Assembly (NCBI GenBank): GCA_012845835.1
Contig: JABAKD010000025.1
Coordinates: 8,423,338 to 8,487,337, forward strand
Origin: Undaria pinnatifida
Lineage: Eukaryota > Sar > Phaeophyceae > Laminariales > Alariaceae
DNA: 64,000 bases
Direction: 5' to 3'
A model generated the notes under the pieces. The model had not been told where the DNA came from, made no database searches, and saw nothing but the letters and a program-made list of their open reading frames with translations. Position numbers and translations under genes: made by a program. Shown here piece by piece: positions 9,973-22,900 of this stretch (its first letter is position 1; each line of letters begins with the position of its first letter).

Positions 9973-10192
9973 ACGGCTTTTCACGGGTGGGATCAAGATG
10001 AAAGGGTGACCCGACCCGACCCGACCCGACCCGACCGGACCGGACCGGACCCGTGAGATTTGAAAACCTCCTGACACGATCCGGCCCGTGAGATTACCAA
10101 CATCTCCTGACCCGACCCGACCCGCCTCGCAAGAATTTGGAAACCTCTTGACCCGACCCGCGGGACGGATCATGACCAGCGAGATCTAATCT
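9973..10192. mobile_element. hAT-like MITE (HAT family), degraded right end
   Basis: The left end CACGGCTTTTCACGGGT matches the family terminus CAGGGCTTTTCACGGGT. The interior has the CCCGACCCG repeats and the GTGAGATTTGAAAACCTCCTGA spacer units. The right terminus is too diverged to place exactly, and no clear 8-bp duplication is visible. Confidence 0.55.
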
Positions 10193-10817
10193 GTTTAATT
10201 TTGGCATTGCTTTTCTTCTATGGACTCCTCCTGTATTTTTTATTTGCAGCGCAAACGAGCGATGACACGAGGTTGGGACGATTTTTCGAAAAACCTGGCC
10301 GGCCGTGTTGTTCTGCTTGGAAATGTTTTTGGTTCTTAGTTGTTCCATGTTTTATGTTGCCTTTTTCTAGTAACCTGGCAGGCATGTTTTTCTGCGACTA
10401 CTTGTTTTTTTTTCATTTTCGTGTTTAATAGTTTGCCTTTTTCTTCTTGGTTTTTCCTTCTGGCCTCCTATGACAGCCGCAAGCGCGATCCGACAGGCGC
10501 TGGTGGCGGGGGGAGGTTTTGCTAAAGACATGTCGCGCGTGTTTTTTTGCTGGCATTTTTTTTTTTTTTCTTCCTTGATGTTTTTTTTATGATGTCATAC
10601 CTGGTATTGTGTTTTATGTCCTCTTATTTGTTTTTCAGCCGCAGCGCAAACGACATGAACACGTGAGCGGGGACAATTTTTCTAAAGATCTGGAGGAGGC
10701 GTGTTTTTCGGCGTTTTTTTTTTCTCGTAAGTTTCAATGAACATGTTGTTACTTGTGTCGTTTATTGTACCGTTTTTTCTTTTTTCTTTGTTCTCCTGTC
10801 CTCCTTATGTTTCTCAG
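10193..10817 (+). repeat. Tandem echoes of the 5' part of the next exon
   Basis: At least three degenerate copies of pyrimidine tract, CAG acceptor and the first ~75 nt of exon 10818-10961 precede it. One begins near 10249 after TATTTGCAG and reads QRKR...DDFSKNLAG. One begins near 10479 and is frameshifted, with TTTTGCTAAAGACATG. One begins at 10639 after TTTTTCAG and reads PQRKR...DNFSKDLEEA. A partial one lies near 10367-10410. The 10249 and 10639 copies keep the exon's frame without a stop for about 25 codons. They lack the exon's 3' half and its donor. Confidence 0.7.
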
Positions 10818-10961
10818 CCGCAGCGCCAACGGAAGGCGGACCCGCCAGGAGATGATTTTTCTAAAGACCTGGCAAGCGTTGTTTTCTGCTGGGCCTGCGC
10901 GCTGGGCGTGGCCCATTCTCTTGGCGTCGACGCGGCCGCAACTCTCGCCATGGGCATCCAG
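10818..10961 (+). CDS. DUF1295 gene exon (residues 1-48 of the recognised part)
   Basis: The acceptor is TTTCTCAG and the donor is CAG/GTACGA. The exon codes for a basic start (PQRQRK), a GDDFSKDLA stretch, a hydrophobic segment ([12 protein letters not shown]) and [11 protein letters not shown], the usual lead into the first membrane helices of the family. There is no in-frame ATG before residue 45, so an upstream start exon is expected. Both halves of this exon are copied in the flanking introns. Confidence 0.75.
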
Positions 10962-13900
10962 GTACGATATCAGCCGTATAAACAGTACTGTTGGATACAC
11001 CATGGGATATTTCGATATGCCAGGTACCAAATATCGGAATTTGATATTCTCAGAATATCCCGCTTTCGATATATCAAAATATTGATCTTTCGATGTTTCA
11101 AATATGGTCCAGGTAGTCAACATCGAAAGTTCGATATGTTGATTTATCGAACTTGGGCCTTGGGCGTAACCCCTCCCCCCCCAATAAGGTGAAAGAGAAG
11201 AACTTGAAGATATACGTAGGCTGAGGGAAGATATTGGAATGAAAACGTATCTGCACGGCCCAATGGACTACGTGAAAAAGCTGAAACTGCGATTTCGTGT
11301 AGGGGACCTGGACCTACCAGAAATAAGAAAGAGATATAGTAGTCGGGAGGACGTGGATACGCATATACCAGGTATGCCCGTGCGGCCGACAATGGAGTAG
11401 GACTCACATATTAATAGTAGGAGAATATGCACTAAACGAGGAGGAACGGGATGCGTTAGAGGAGGAGATGAGGAAATTAGACGTATGTGACATGGAGAAG
11501 TTTGGTAGACTAGAGAGTATCTAGAAAACGATCGCTATCCTAGGAGATAGCTGGTGGCCGCAGACGGCGAAACAGGACGGGGATAGGATAAGCAAACCGT
11601 TTCTATTATGTAATGTATGGAAGAAGCGTAATGAGCGCCGAAATGTTGGAGGTGTCTCTATTAGGAGTAGGAACGGTGCTCCGTTTCGAAAGGGATGCGT
11701 GGTCAATGGTCAAATGACCAAGGCAAGCAACAAAAGTACGCCCCCCCTCCCCCCCCTCCACTCTCTCTCTTGCCGCCGACACGGCCGCGATTTCCGCCAA
11801 GGGCATGTAGGCAAGATATCGAAATGAACTATCATACTGTAGTACATAGTAGTGTTAGATGTTTCATTGCCCAATTCGATAAATCAGACGTCGAAATTTC
11901 GAAGTTTCGATGTATGACCCATTCTCTTGGCGTCGACGCGGCCGCAACTTTTCGCCATGGGCATCCAAGCAAAATGTTAAACATGGACAGCGGGGTTTGG
12001 TTCGCTGCGTCTTTGGATCTGTCTGGGGTGGGGGAGCTCGGTCGTGGTTTTAATGCACGTGCGCCAGGGGGTGGAAACCTTGCACACGTCGTGACAGATC
12101 ATGATCTGGATCATACAGATCATATAGATCATCTACAGTACATCCCGTACCTGCCGTTATGAATTGCTGTGCTGGATCTGTACCTAAAAGTCATGCCACG
12201 GCGGTAGAGGTGCAATAACTTTCTGAGCTCCTGACGTGAGGGGCTCAATATCTCACTATCCCCCGAAACATGACTTCGAAGTCGTTCGTTCGCGCAATCC
12301 GGCCAACATTTCTATGTGTCAGTCCTAAAACAAATATACTCGTAAAGTAATCATGCTAACCGCTAGTTCCACGCTTGAGCTCAACCGGTCAAACCCAATT
12401 ATTTAGTCGAACAACTGCAACCCTTACCGTGGGATGAGTCCTATGGGAGTACAGGTCCAACGCAGGAAACACAGCATTGGTCATGCAGATCGTACGGCGC
12501 CCACCTGGTAACATGGTGATCAATAGACCATACGGATCTTCCCTGAAGTATCTAGATCATCAAGTAGGGATCAGCCATCTGTCCTTGGTGGTCTGTGTCG
12601 TTCAGTCCAGATAGATCCCTTGTTTACGGTAAAATGTTATACCAGGTATCAGGTGCATGATACGAGTATGTAATGCTATTGCCCTGGGATCCTGACAAGA
12701 CAAAGGATCCAGGATGCGGATGCGGTATACAAGGGTTTCACATGCCTTTGAATCACATGCCTTTGACGTGCAGGAAAAAAGGACACGGTGTGATTTGCTT
12801 CATGGGTTTGCAGCGCGTTTAGCGTTTGGTTCTATCCGTGACTATTAATAGTGTGATTAATACAAAAGCTTATCTAGTACAAGTGAGTGACCAACGTGGA
12901 ACCTGCCCATTATCAGCAGTAGAGAGACCTGCAACAGGGTCGCCTGTGTCTGTTTCCAGGGCCCTATTTTTTTATTTTTTTTTATCCGTTGGCGGATGGG
13001 GAAAAATAAAGCTTTAGCTCACCACACTTCCACGTATTTTCATACGCGTCGTGTTTCGATTTAACTCAGTTGCTTTCGCAGCCCAACGCTAGCTGGCGCA
13101 CCCTTCGGGTCCCATTGTAGGTATAGCGTGAGCCGTCCCTATCAGTGGTCTTCGTTACAATCCCGGCAGCGCAAGCTGCCGTTGTATACGGATGCGTGTG
13201 TATGTCGACCCGGCCTGTCCCCTGAGGATCAGTTTCGGTGGAGATAGCCAACCGGAATGTCATCTTTCCGGGTAGTGTGGGACTTGCGCAAGCTCACCCA
13301 CTAACAAAACCCCTGGCCATGGGAGATGGCCTTCCGCCGGACTTGGTCCAGTTACGGTCCACCCTACCCATTCGGGCGCTGGTCCTCGGCCAGGGCCCTA
13401 TCTTATCTTACATGGTGCACATCATGTTGCCGGATGGGAGCCGTATGATCTGAGACGCATGCTATGCTAGACGCACACTTTTTTTTTTCATAAGGCTCCT
13501 AACCCCTTGAGGAGATGTATACCCTTTAATACTCTATAATACCTTATAATACCCTACAACACCCTTTAATACCCTGTAACACCCTATAATACCCTGATAA
13601 CACCCTATAATACCCTGATAACACCCTATAATACCCTGATAACACCCTATAATACCCTGATAGCACCCTATGATACCCTGATAACACCCTATAATACCCT
13701 ATAATACCCTGTAACACCCTATAATACCCTACAATACCCTATAACACACTTGAAGACCCCATACCACCCTATAATACCCTGATAATACCCTGTAATACCC
13801 TTTAATACCCTTTAATACCCTATAATACCCTATAATACCCTATAATACCCTATAATCCCCCACAATACCCTGCGATACCCTACAATACCCTATAATACCC

Positions 13901-16900
13901 TACAATACCCTATAACTCCCTAGAATACCCCTCTATTAAGAGAGCAAAAAGTGATTTGGGGAGAAATGTAAGTGCTATGTACCTGAACGACAATCCCATG
14001 GCCTTTTAATGGGTATAATCGAAAATATTGCAAAAGTGATCGAAATTCCGACGATTTTGGGCTAAGGAGGGTTGAGGAGTCCCGTCATTCAGAAAACGCT
14101 TGAGCCAAAAGAGGTGCTGCCTCCATCGTGGCGCGCATCTTGAAATGAGGTTCCTTGTTTGGATCTGTACAGATCCTGCACAACATGGAGAGATGATAGA
14201 TCGTGATCTGTCGGATGTGTTTGAACGTTAAGGTTGGTTTTTAAGGGGGTTTTCGCTATTTGTAGCAATGTTGTGCCGGAAAACGTCATGTGCAGTAGAG
14301 GTCCCTCTATAGCGCCGGTTGAGTAGTGCCGGTTGCCCGCTATAGTGCCTGTGAAATCGCTTGGCACAGATAGGAACAACTATTAGTGGCAGTGTGCGCA
14401 GTAGTGCCGGCTGCCGCCATAGTACCGGTCCTTTTGGCTGGCACTTACGGGCACAATAGGGGGACCACTACTGTACCGTTTTGTCGAAGCTGGGCGAAGG
14501 TCAACCCCCCCCCCCCCCCCCCCCCGACCCCCCCCCCCCCTCTGCTTCAAACACGCCTCTGCAGGTTGTGGCGTGGATACCCTCGGCGGTGGCCCAGAGC
14601 GAAAAGTTTTTCGACTTTACCGGTGAGCGAACAGAAAACACGTCGTCGTCGTCCTCGTCTTTTATTTTGGGGGGGGGGGGGTTGACTAAAATAAAACCGG
14701 CCTCTTTTTATTCTACGATTCCGTCGTTCTCTCTTTTGTTGTCTCATGCTTTGCTCCAGCTCCAGGTTAAGGCCACTAGTATATCCATAGTAATATAATC
14801 TTATTTATAGTTTATTCAGCGTAAGGTACTGCAGCTGTCGCTAGCAATTCGCGCTGGTGGATATTTGCAACTGCCGTCAACCCAACCCCAACCCAACCCA
14901 ACCTACCTGAACTGCCATTGCTGTCGTTGTGCGTTGGCGTGTATGCTTCCCAAGATGGTTTCCGGCTCTAAAAGCCGTTTTTGGTGTGTTGTTATTGTTG
15001 GGAAATTCTGGTCGTTGAACAAAATATGTAGATTGGGGCGCACGGCGCTGGAAAGGAGACACTATCTTTATGCGCCGCCGTAGAGTAGAACTCGCATCGC
15101 TCGTAATAACATACCTACCCTTTAAAAACGAGCGGCCGATGTATCACGCAGCTTGTAAACATGAGTAACGACCCAAAATTTATTCGAGTTTCTAATCTAC
15201 ACCTGGGCCTCGCAATATAGGCTCCCATGAAAAAAAAATAGTTTGCGTGCGTGTCTTCGACTAAACTTGATTTTAGTGTGGGATCATTTGATTTTAGACT
15301 GCAGGTGTAGGCAGACCACCACGGAGCAACAAAACACACTCATAGTTTGCACGTGCGTGTCTCCGACTAGACTTGATTTTAGTGTGGGATCATTTTTGAT
15401 TTTAGACTGCAGGTGTAGGCAGACCACCACGGAGCAACAAAACACACACACAGCAGACCACACACAGCAAACCACACGGGCAAAAACAGCAGCACACACC
15501 GCTCACACAGCCGGCACACAGCGCTCACACAGCGGGCAGCACACAGACAACGGGCGCAGCGGGCGACAAGAGTGGCCAGCGGAGAGCGGGCATGGAGAGT
15601 GTGTGCCCGCTAGGGGTGTGTCCGCTGAGTGTATCTACAGCTGTCTCGTGGTGAGAGTAGGTCATCATGGAGAGACGTCCGTTGGGGGCGATTGACCCAC
15701 ACTCGGTCCGTGCGCCAACGCCAGAATGGCGACAGCAGACACGGCGGAGGGGCTTGAGAGGGACCTCTACCTAGCTAAGGGACCCAAGGTCATGCTCACG
15801 AAGAACCTATACCAACAAGTTGGCTAAAAGACTAGCGGATCTCATGGTAGAGCCAATGAGTTTCGACAGGATAGGCAAGCTTGGGAACTCCGACACCATG
15901 AAGGCTAGGTTGCGGGAAGAGGAAGCTAGGTTGCGGGAAGAGGTTAGGCTGGTGGACTTAGCACAAAGCACGCGGGGTAGGTACACAGGCATGGGCGTCT
16001 TCAACGCCGTCGCGGCCAACTGATGACCACATCAATTGCAATACAACAAACGTCACATCGGCTCTATTCCACCTGTGGTGCCCCTCGCAATCACACGAAT
16101 TAATGGCCCGTGGACGCACATGGACGCACACGTCTGGCGACAGTTACATCTATCAGCTGTCGCTCGTTTTAGCGACAGCTATTGTATCTTCGAACTCACA
16201 GCTGGCGTATTTATAACAATTTTATAGAATACCATCTACCCTCCCTCTAATTCAATAGGTGTCGCAGAAATCCGGGGGGGTGTGCAATCGTATGTTATGT
16301 GTATGGAAAACTTCATTTTTATTGTAGTACGAATTTTGTATGCTTTAAAACCGAAAGTGGTTGTTCGATAAGGTTTATATTGACTTTTTAACCCGAAATC
16401 TTATTGTTTTGGATACCATTTTACGTATAAATCAATCGATCGCGGGCTTGTTGGAAGTTTCTCTCTCTCTCTCTCCCCCCCCCCCCTCCCCTCTCAACCA
16501 CCATTTTTTGTCTTGACTTTTTTTTTCTTGAAGGGATGATTACCTTCATGTCCGTGGCTATCTTCAGCCTGATGGGCTCTATGAAGCGTTTTTTCGGGGC
16601 GGGGACGAGCGAGATTCCCACCCTCATCGTTACCGCTCCAAGGCAAATCATCGCCACAGCGTTGGTCTTGATCTGGACTACAAGGTGCGCGGTGGGAGGG
16701 TAGGGAGTTGGTGGTATTGGTAGTGACGGATGGGGTAGGGGGGGGGGCGTACTCATGCATTGCTTGCCTTCGCCGTTTGACCATTGGGCATGCACCCCTT
16801 TCAAGACAGGGCACCGTTCCTGCTCCTAATAAAGACACCTCCAATATTTGGGTGCTCATATCGTTTATCTATAGTCTATATTACTTGTTCATGCCTGGGA

Positions 16901-19900
16901 TTTTGTTTTGCTCATCTACGTGATTCCCAGAAAAATCGCAGACCTAACATGGATAGTCTTCTCCGCTGTGTCCTTGTCTGTCCTGATCTCAGATCATACA
17001 GATACCGGATATATCTGTCCTGAAATATCTAGATAGTAGACTGGAGATTGGATCTGTCCGATGTATTTTTATTTTTCCCCTATTCCCGAAGCCGAGTTTT
17101 GTTGTAGGTGTATGAGCTCTGGTGTGAGCTCTGGTGTGAGCTCTGGTGTGCTTTGTCCTGCTCTTTGGTGATCTGTGATCATCTGTCCTGGTCTGCTCTG
17201 CAAGGCTCGAAACGTTTCCCCCCCCAAAGGATCGGACGTGAAATAAATGACTCCAGGTTCGATCACGTGATTGCCTGATATATCCCGTTCTGTCATGATA
17301 TTTCCTGTTCTGTCGTGATCTGTCGTGATCTGTCCTGTTCTGTCGTGATCTGTCCTGTTCTGTCGTGATCTGTCCTGATACGTCGTGATCTTTCCTGATC
17401 TGTCGTGATCTGTCCTGCTCTGTCTGCTCTGCTCAACCAGGCTCGAAACGTTTTGTTTCCGAAGCATCAGACGTCAAATATCATGACATCACGTTCAATA
17501 CGTCATTGTCATGATCTGGTCTGCTCGGTTGGCATCTGTCGTGATCTATCGCGATCTGTCTTGACATGTCCTGTTCTGTCGTGATACGTCCTGATAGGCC
17601 ATGGTCTGTCGTGATCTATCCTGCTCTGTCGTGATCTGTCCTGCTCTGTCCTGCTCTGTCCTGCTCTGCACTACCAGGCTCGGAACCTTTTTGTTTCAAA
17701 GGATCAGACGTAAAATAGACGACTCCAGATTCAACTGTTTTTGCCTTGATCTGTCCTGATGTATCCTGATGTATTCTGATCTACCGTCATATATACTCAT
17801 GTGCCGTGATCTGCCCTGGTATATCGTGATGTGTCGTGATCTGTCGTGATCTGTCGTGCGTCTGCTCAACCAGGCTCGGAACGTTTTTGTTCCAAAGGAT
17901 CAGACGTGAAAGACACGACTCGCGGTTCAATAACGTGAGGGATAGACCCCTTAAGTTCCTCCTCTTCTGGACCGTGCAGGTAAGGTTGGTGATGGTGGCC
18001 GTAGTAGCGGTAGCAGAGGTAATGGTAGTAGTAGTAGTAGTAGTAGTAGTAATAGCAGTAGCAGCAGCAGTAGTAGTAGTAGTAGTAGTCGTAGTAGTAG
18101 TCGCATTAGTAGGAGTCGTCCAGGTTCGATGGTGCGTGGGATAGAACCCTAAAACACCTCCGCTTCTGCTCCGTGCGGGTAGGTTTTAGTGCACGGCAAT
18201 GCGATTATTGAAGATGTTGGGACGGGCGCTACGATAGAGGCACTGCAGCACTTGTTGCGTTAAACGTTTTTCTGGATGACGGAGCTCCTTAAGCCGCAAC
18301 CCTTGGGTGTCACTCTTGCTTAGAGTCATCCCACAACGGTAGGGTTATGCACGTTTTCCAAATGTGGAACTTGGGTGTCGGTTAGTATAACAATTTTTTA
18401 ACGGGTGTGGTGTTTTGTTTTCGGACTAATAATAGTGTAGACAGGCTGGTAGGGTTGCGTGAACTAATGAATGCCTTCGAAGTCGAGTCTCGGGTCAGGT
18501 ACTGAGCTCCTCGTGTTAACGCCTTTACAAATGAAAACCCTTTTTGGGAACACACTTGAAGTTACAGTAGTACTCGCATAGGGAGGGGTTTGGGGGCTCT
18601 ACAGGGAAATTTTGTGCCGCGCCCCTAGCGTGGGATGAAGTTTTTTCTTCTTTTTTCGTTTTTCACCTAGTCCATGAGATTGCTCATCGACATCTTGCGC
18701 TAATATTTTTTTGTCAAAATTTGGCTTGGGACAGCATTTGTGGTAGAGGTGGTGGTGGTGGGAGGAGGGGGAACAGGAGTGGTATTAGTCGGGGTAGCAG
18801 TAGTAGGAGTAGCAGTAGCAGTTTGATGATTGTACTGCATGCCAAACATGCAAGTATGCATTTGTAATTAAACTGGAATAAAGAGGGAGCGGAAATAGGA
18901 TCATTCATAAAAACAACAATTTGTTAGAATTAGATGTATGTGATATCTGACTGAAAAGGTTAGGGTGACTCGATTTGAAACCGTGAGTTTGAGTCCTTCA
19001 GGCTAGTTTTTATTTTTTTTCAGGTAGCCGATTTTTATTCTCGAATTGCTGTATTGATGTTTTGCATATTCGGTCACTACTGCTCTCGCGACAGTCTCGG
19101 AATATGCCAAAACCCGTCATTATAGTGGAGAAAAACAAAAATCAAAAACAAAATAATGGGACCATTCTCCGGTAGAGAAAACTTAATTACGTGTTGAACC
19201 CCAAACATCAACAACCCTGACATAGCTGTCCGCCCACGAACATCCACCATACATATGCTAGAAGAGTATAGTAGATACCGGTCGCCCCGGTGGCGTATCA
19301 GGTTATCCTCGAGCCTGGTATAGGTCAGTTTCGTGAGTTCGAGCCCCGCCGAGTGCATACTCGTATAAATTCGTTGGGACTTTTTCTTGTGCACAAATTG
19401 ACTTGCGGAAAGCGCGAGAGCGTGAGTAAGCAACATTCGATGAACAATCGACGAGCAGTGGGATTGCTGAACCCTATGCGCGATAAAACTTGAAGGCAAG
19501 AACCGGGGAGGAGAAGGGATGACACCTGTGACCACGGCTTGTCCAGAAGCTGGAAAGTGAAAGTGTGCTAAAAAAAAAAAAAGTAGAAAGTGCAGTAAGA
19601 AACAGATATGTTGGATTTAGCTCAAAATTTGCCACTTAAGAGTACTAATAACTATGACTGTCGTTGTATTTCAAGAAATGCCATAACCGGCCATGATAGT
19701 GGAGGAAAAAAGAAAAAAATGCTGTACGCACCAAAAAATAAAAAGCGCAATATCAGGACCACTCCCATCAAGTGGAAAAAACTCACCCACGTATTATACA
19801 AGTACCAACAACCCCAACACAGCCATCCATCCACAAACTGTCCGCCATGCATACGATGCTAGAGAAGTATAATAGTAGAACAGTAGACCACTGATAGGGA

Positions 19901-22900
19901 CAGCTTACGCTATACCTACAATGGGACCCGAAGGGTGCGCCAGCTAGCGTTGGGCTGCGAAGGCAACTGAGTTAAATCGACACACGACGCGTATGAAAAT
20001 ACGTGGAAGTGTGGTGAGCTAAAGCTTTATTTTCCCCCATCCGCCGGAGGATAATAATAATAAAAAAAAGTTACGAGATATCTTGGATCTTGCTCAAAAT
20101 TCGCCGCCTAGAGCACAGATAACTACCCTGGTACTGCTGTTGTTGTGTTTCCGAATTATGCCAAAACCACTATTATCGCTGAAATATAACTAAATGCTGC
20201 ATGTAACAAAAAATAAAATAACAGAACCACCTTCATCAGACGAAACAACTTACCTACATATTATACCACAAGTACCAACAGCCACGATATAATAGTAGTT
20301 GTTAGGGGAGTCGCCGACCTATATCCTTAATGAGGACACACAAGCCGTAATGCGCGCGATCGGAGTATCACACACAGCTTGCAAAGATGAGTTTCGACAA
20401 AATATTCGATCTCACAGCTGGAGTGTATTTTAATTTTTATAATAATAGTAGAACATACCGTAAGAAACAGATGTATTACATGGTCAAAATTCGCTATTAA
20501 TAGGAGTACCTACTCCCGAAGCATGCCACAACCCACCATTTTAGTGAAAAAAAATACCCATGTATTATGCCACAAGTACCAACAACTCTGACAAAGCCAT
20601 CCACCCGCAAACCATCCGCCATGTATATGCTACAGCAGTATAGTAGCAAGTACAACGCTATGTGCTACAGTAATATAGTTAAAAGTAAAAAAAGAAGATA
20701 TGTTGGATTTTGCTTCAACACCTACCTGGTATAGTAGTGCACAAGTACCCTATTGCTCCTTTAATAAGGTAGACCAAACTGACACCTTACTACTGCATAA
20801 TAGAGTACCAATTAATGATAAGTTATTAGTACATCAAACTGTTCAGATAATTATTGGTATGTCAATGGGTTGTACATGATAGGTAACACAGTACAAAATC
20901 ATCTTATATTAGGTTTTGATTCATGAAATTCACCAAAGACGGGCGATCGGTATAGTACGCAGCGTGCAAAGATAAGTATCGACCCTATCGACCCTGAATT
21001 CGTCGATCTCACAGCTGACGTCGTCATAATATTAAAAAAAAATAGTGGGCGTAGAGGTAGAGACAGTAGTGTTGGTGGCAGTGGTAGTGGTAATAAATAC
21101 GAGTGGTCGCAGTATTGGTAGTATCCGTGGTAGTAACCTGCCTGCTACGGGGTACTCGTGCTGTGCATCGTCTTCTGCTGTCAGCTTTTGACGCTAAAAT
21201 CCAGCCTGCTTGGGCTAGTCCTAGCTTCCCCTTTGGATATGTTCCGATAGTGACAGTAGTTGTATTTGTGTTTGGTAGTGGTTTACGCGTTAGTATAATA
21301 TAACGGTATGGAATATGAAGTAGCACAGTGTAAGGAGTTGTATTCATAGCATACCAGGCATCGTAGTAGTAGCAGTAGCAGCAGTAGGAGTGGTGGCAGT
21401 GGTAGCAGTGGTAGTCCCCCCCCCCCCTTCCCTGCCTCTGGTCCCCTTCCTTCCCAACACATGTGTAGAAGACATATGTGGGATGACTCAACGCTCTATC
21501 TCACACGCATCCCCCCCCCCGCCCCCCATTCCTCCTCTGCGTTCCATTTCTTCGCTCGTTCCCGTCCCCTCCCGTCCCCTTCCATGCCCTCCCGCCCCCT
21601 CCTCCCCCCCCCCCAATTCCGTGGGAACCAGGGGATGTGGGTGTTTTTTACTCCCCTGCCCATGCTTGCTCTCCACATGGTCGATCCTCGAGGTGAGAAT
21701 TAAGTGTAAACTCATTCATGGGGTTGCTTGCCATCCGTACTCGGATGAGTGGGCGACGCATGCATTTGCCATTAGGCCGGGGGGGGGGTGTACTCCGTTT
21801 GTGCATGGCCGTAGTCATATGACCATAGACCTTCGCATCCCTACTATGCCGGGACGGAGCACGTCGGTTTGCTTGCACCAAGCGCGAAGCGCCGTGAGGG
21901 GTTCGGCGAGTCGCATGAAGGGTAAACTGCATCCTTCCAAGAACCTCTCGTAAGACGGACTTCGGCACCATGTGCCTACTTTGTTGCTCATGGATGACAG
22001 CGCCAATGAGGTACTTTGTTTTCTGATGTGGCCGAAGGAGCAGAAAACCAGATGTCAGTGTATTTTTTATAAGATTGTTTTAAGTAGGGCAGCTTCGAGT
22101 TTAATACTTTCAGGCTCGATAGTTATCTTGACGCCAATTAATATGTGTATTGTTTCAGCAACACTTCCTAAATGCGCTACTTACGACGAAACCACCACGG
22201 TATATATCAACACGCCACTTTTACCATCACCATCGTATTCGTAACACTACAGTAGTAGCAACAGCACCTCCCGGTATGCATATATCAACACCTACTAAGA
22301 CGATAGATGTAGCATTTTTTTTAATTGTTCTCTAACTGACGGGTCTCCTTCACCCCTTTGGAGCCTCCAAACCCGTCCATATACTAATTTCAAATAACTT
22401 GTTCCAGAAACGGGTTTCCGGTTGTAAAGGCGTTAACGCCTAAATCGTCGGATTTTTCACTCAGTTTTGCTGGTGTTCCTTTTGTACCTGGGCCATTTTT
22501 TTTATCGTTCACATCGGGCAGTGCTTTTATTTCCCCCCCAAATCAGTCGCGAGGAGAAGGATGGAGCTCCTGAATTATCCCACGCTAGGCGTGCAGGAGA
22601 AGTTTTCTGAACTCCTATAATAACAGGAGGAGCTCAACATCTCACCCGACACAGACTGATTCTACGATAGCCCCCGCCCCAAAACCAGCGATTTTATTTA
22701 ACGAACGTTTCATGGCTGCTCGACACGAGGAAGGATGATATGAAGAATGAAATCTTCATGTATTTTCTTGTGTGCTAAGGACTATTGAACGATGACGTCG
22801 GGGGGGCACACGGGGCGCCGTATTTCAGGAGATACGACGGGGCGCTGGTTTCGAAACCGGCTATTTTGTTAAAGAAATATTGGGGAGCTAACGTAGAACG

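Noticed and set aside
10737-10817. Signal-peptide-like N terminus (MNMLLLVSFIVPFFLF) of the DUF1295 protein
   Set aside because: The stretch is the pyrimidine tract of the acceptor, and the same T-rich sequence precedes the exon echoes; translation from here is considered less likely than a spliced start exon.
20370-20420. Hammerhead-ribozyme-like core in D1 (GATGAG, short TTTCGA loop, GAAA on the minus strand)
   Set aside because: The invariant CT before GATGA is absent, the GAAA is not kept in all copies (ACAAAAT in this one), and no cleavage-site stem can be drawn.
22110-22160. TTTCAG followed by a hydrophobic frame ([10 protein letters not shown]) as the exon after 17979
   Set aside because: In the required phase the second codon is followed by a stop, and the exon at 21632-21692 fits phase, motif and position much better.
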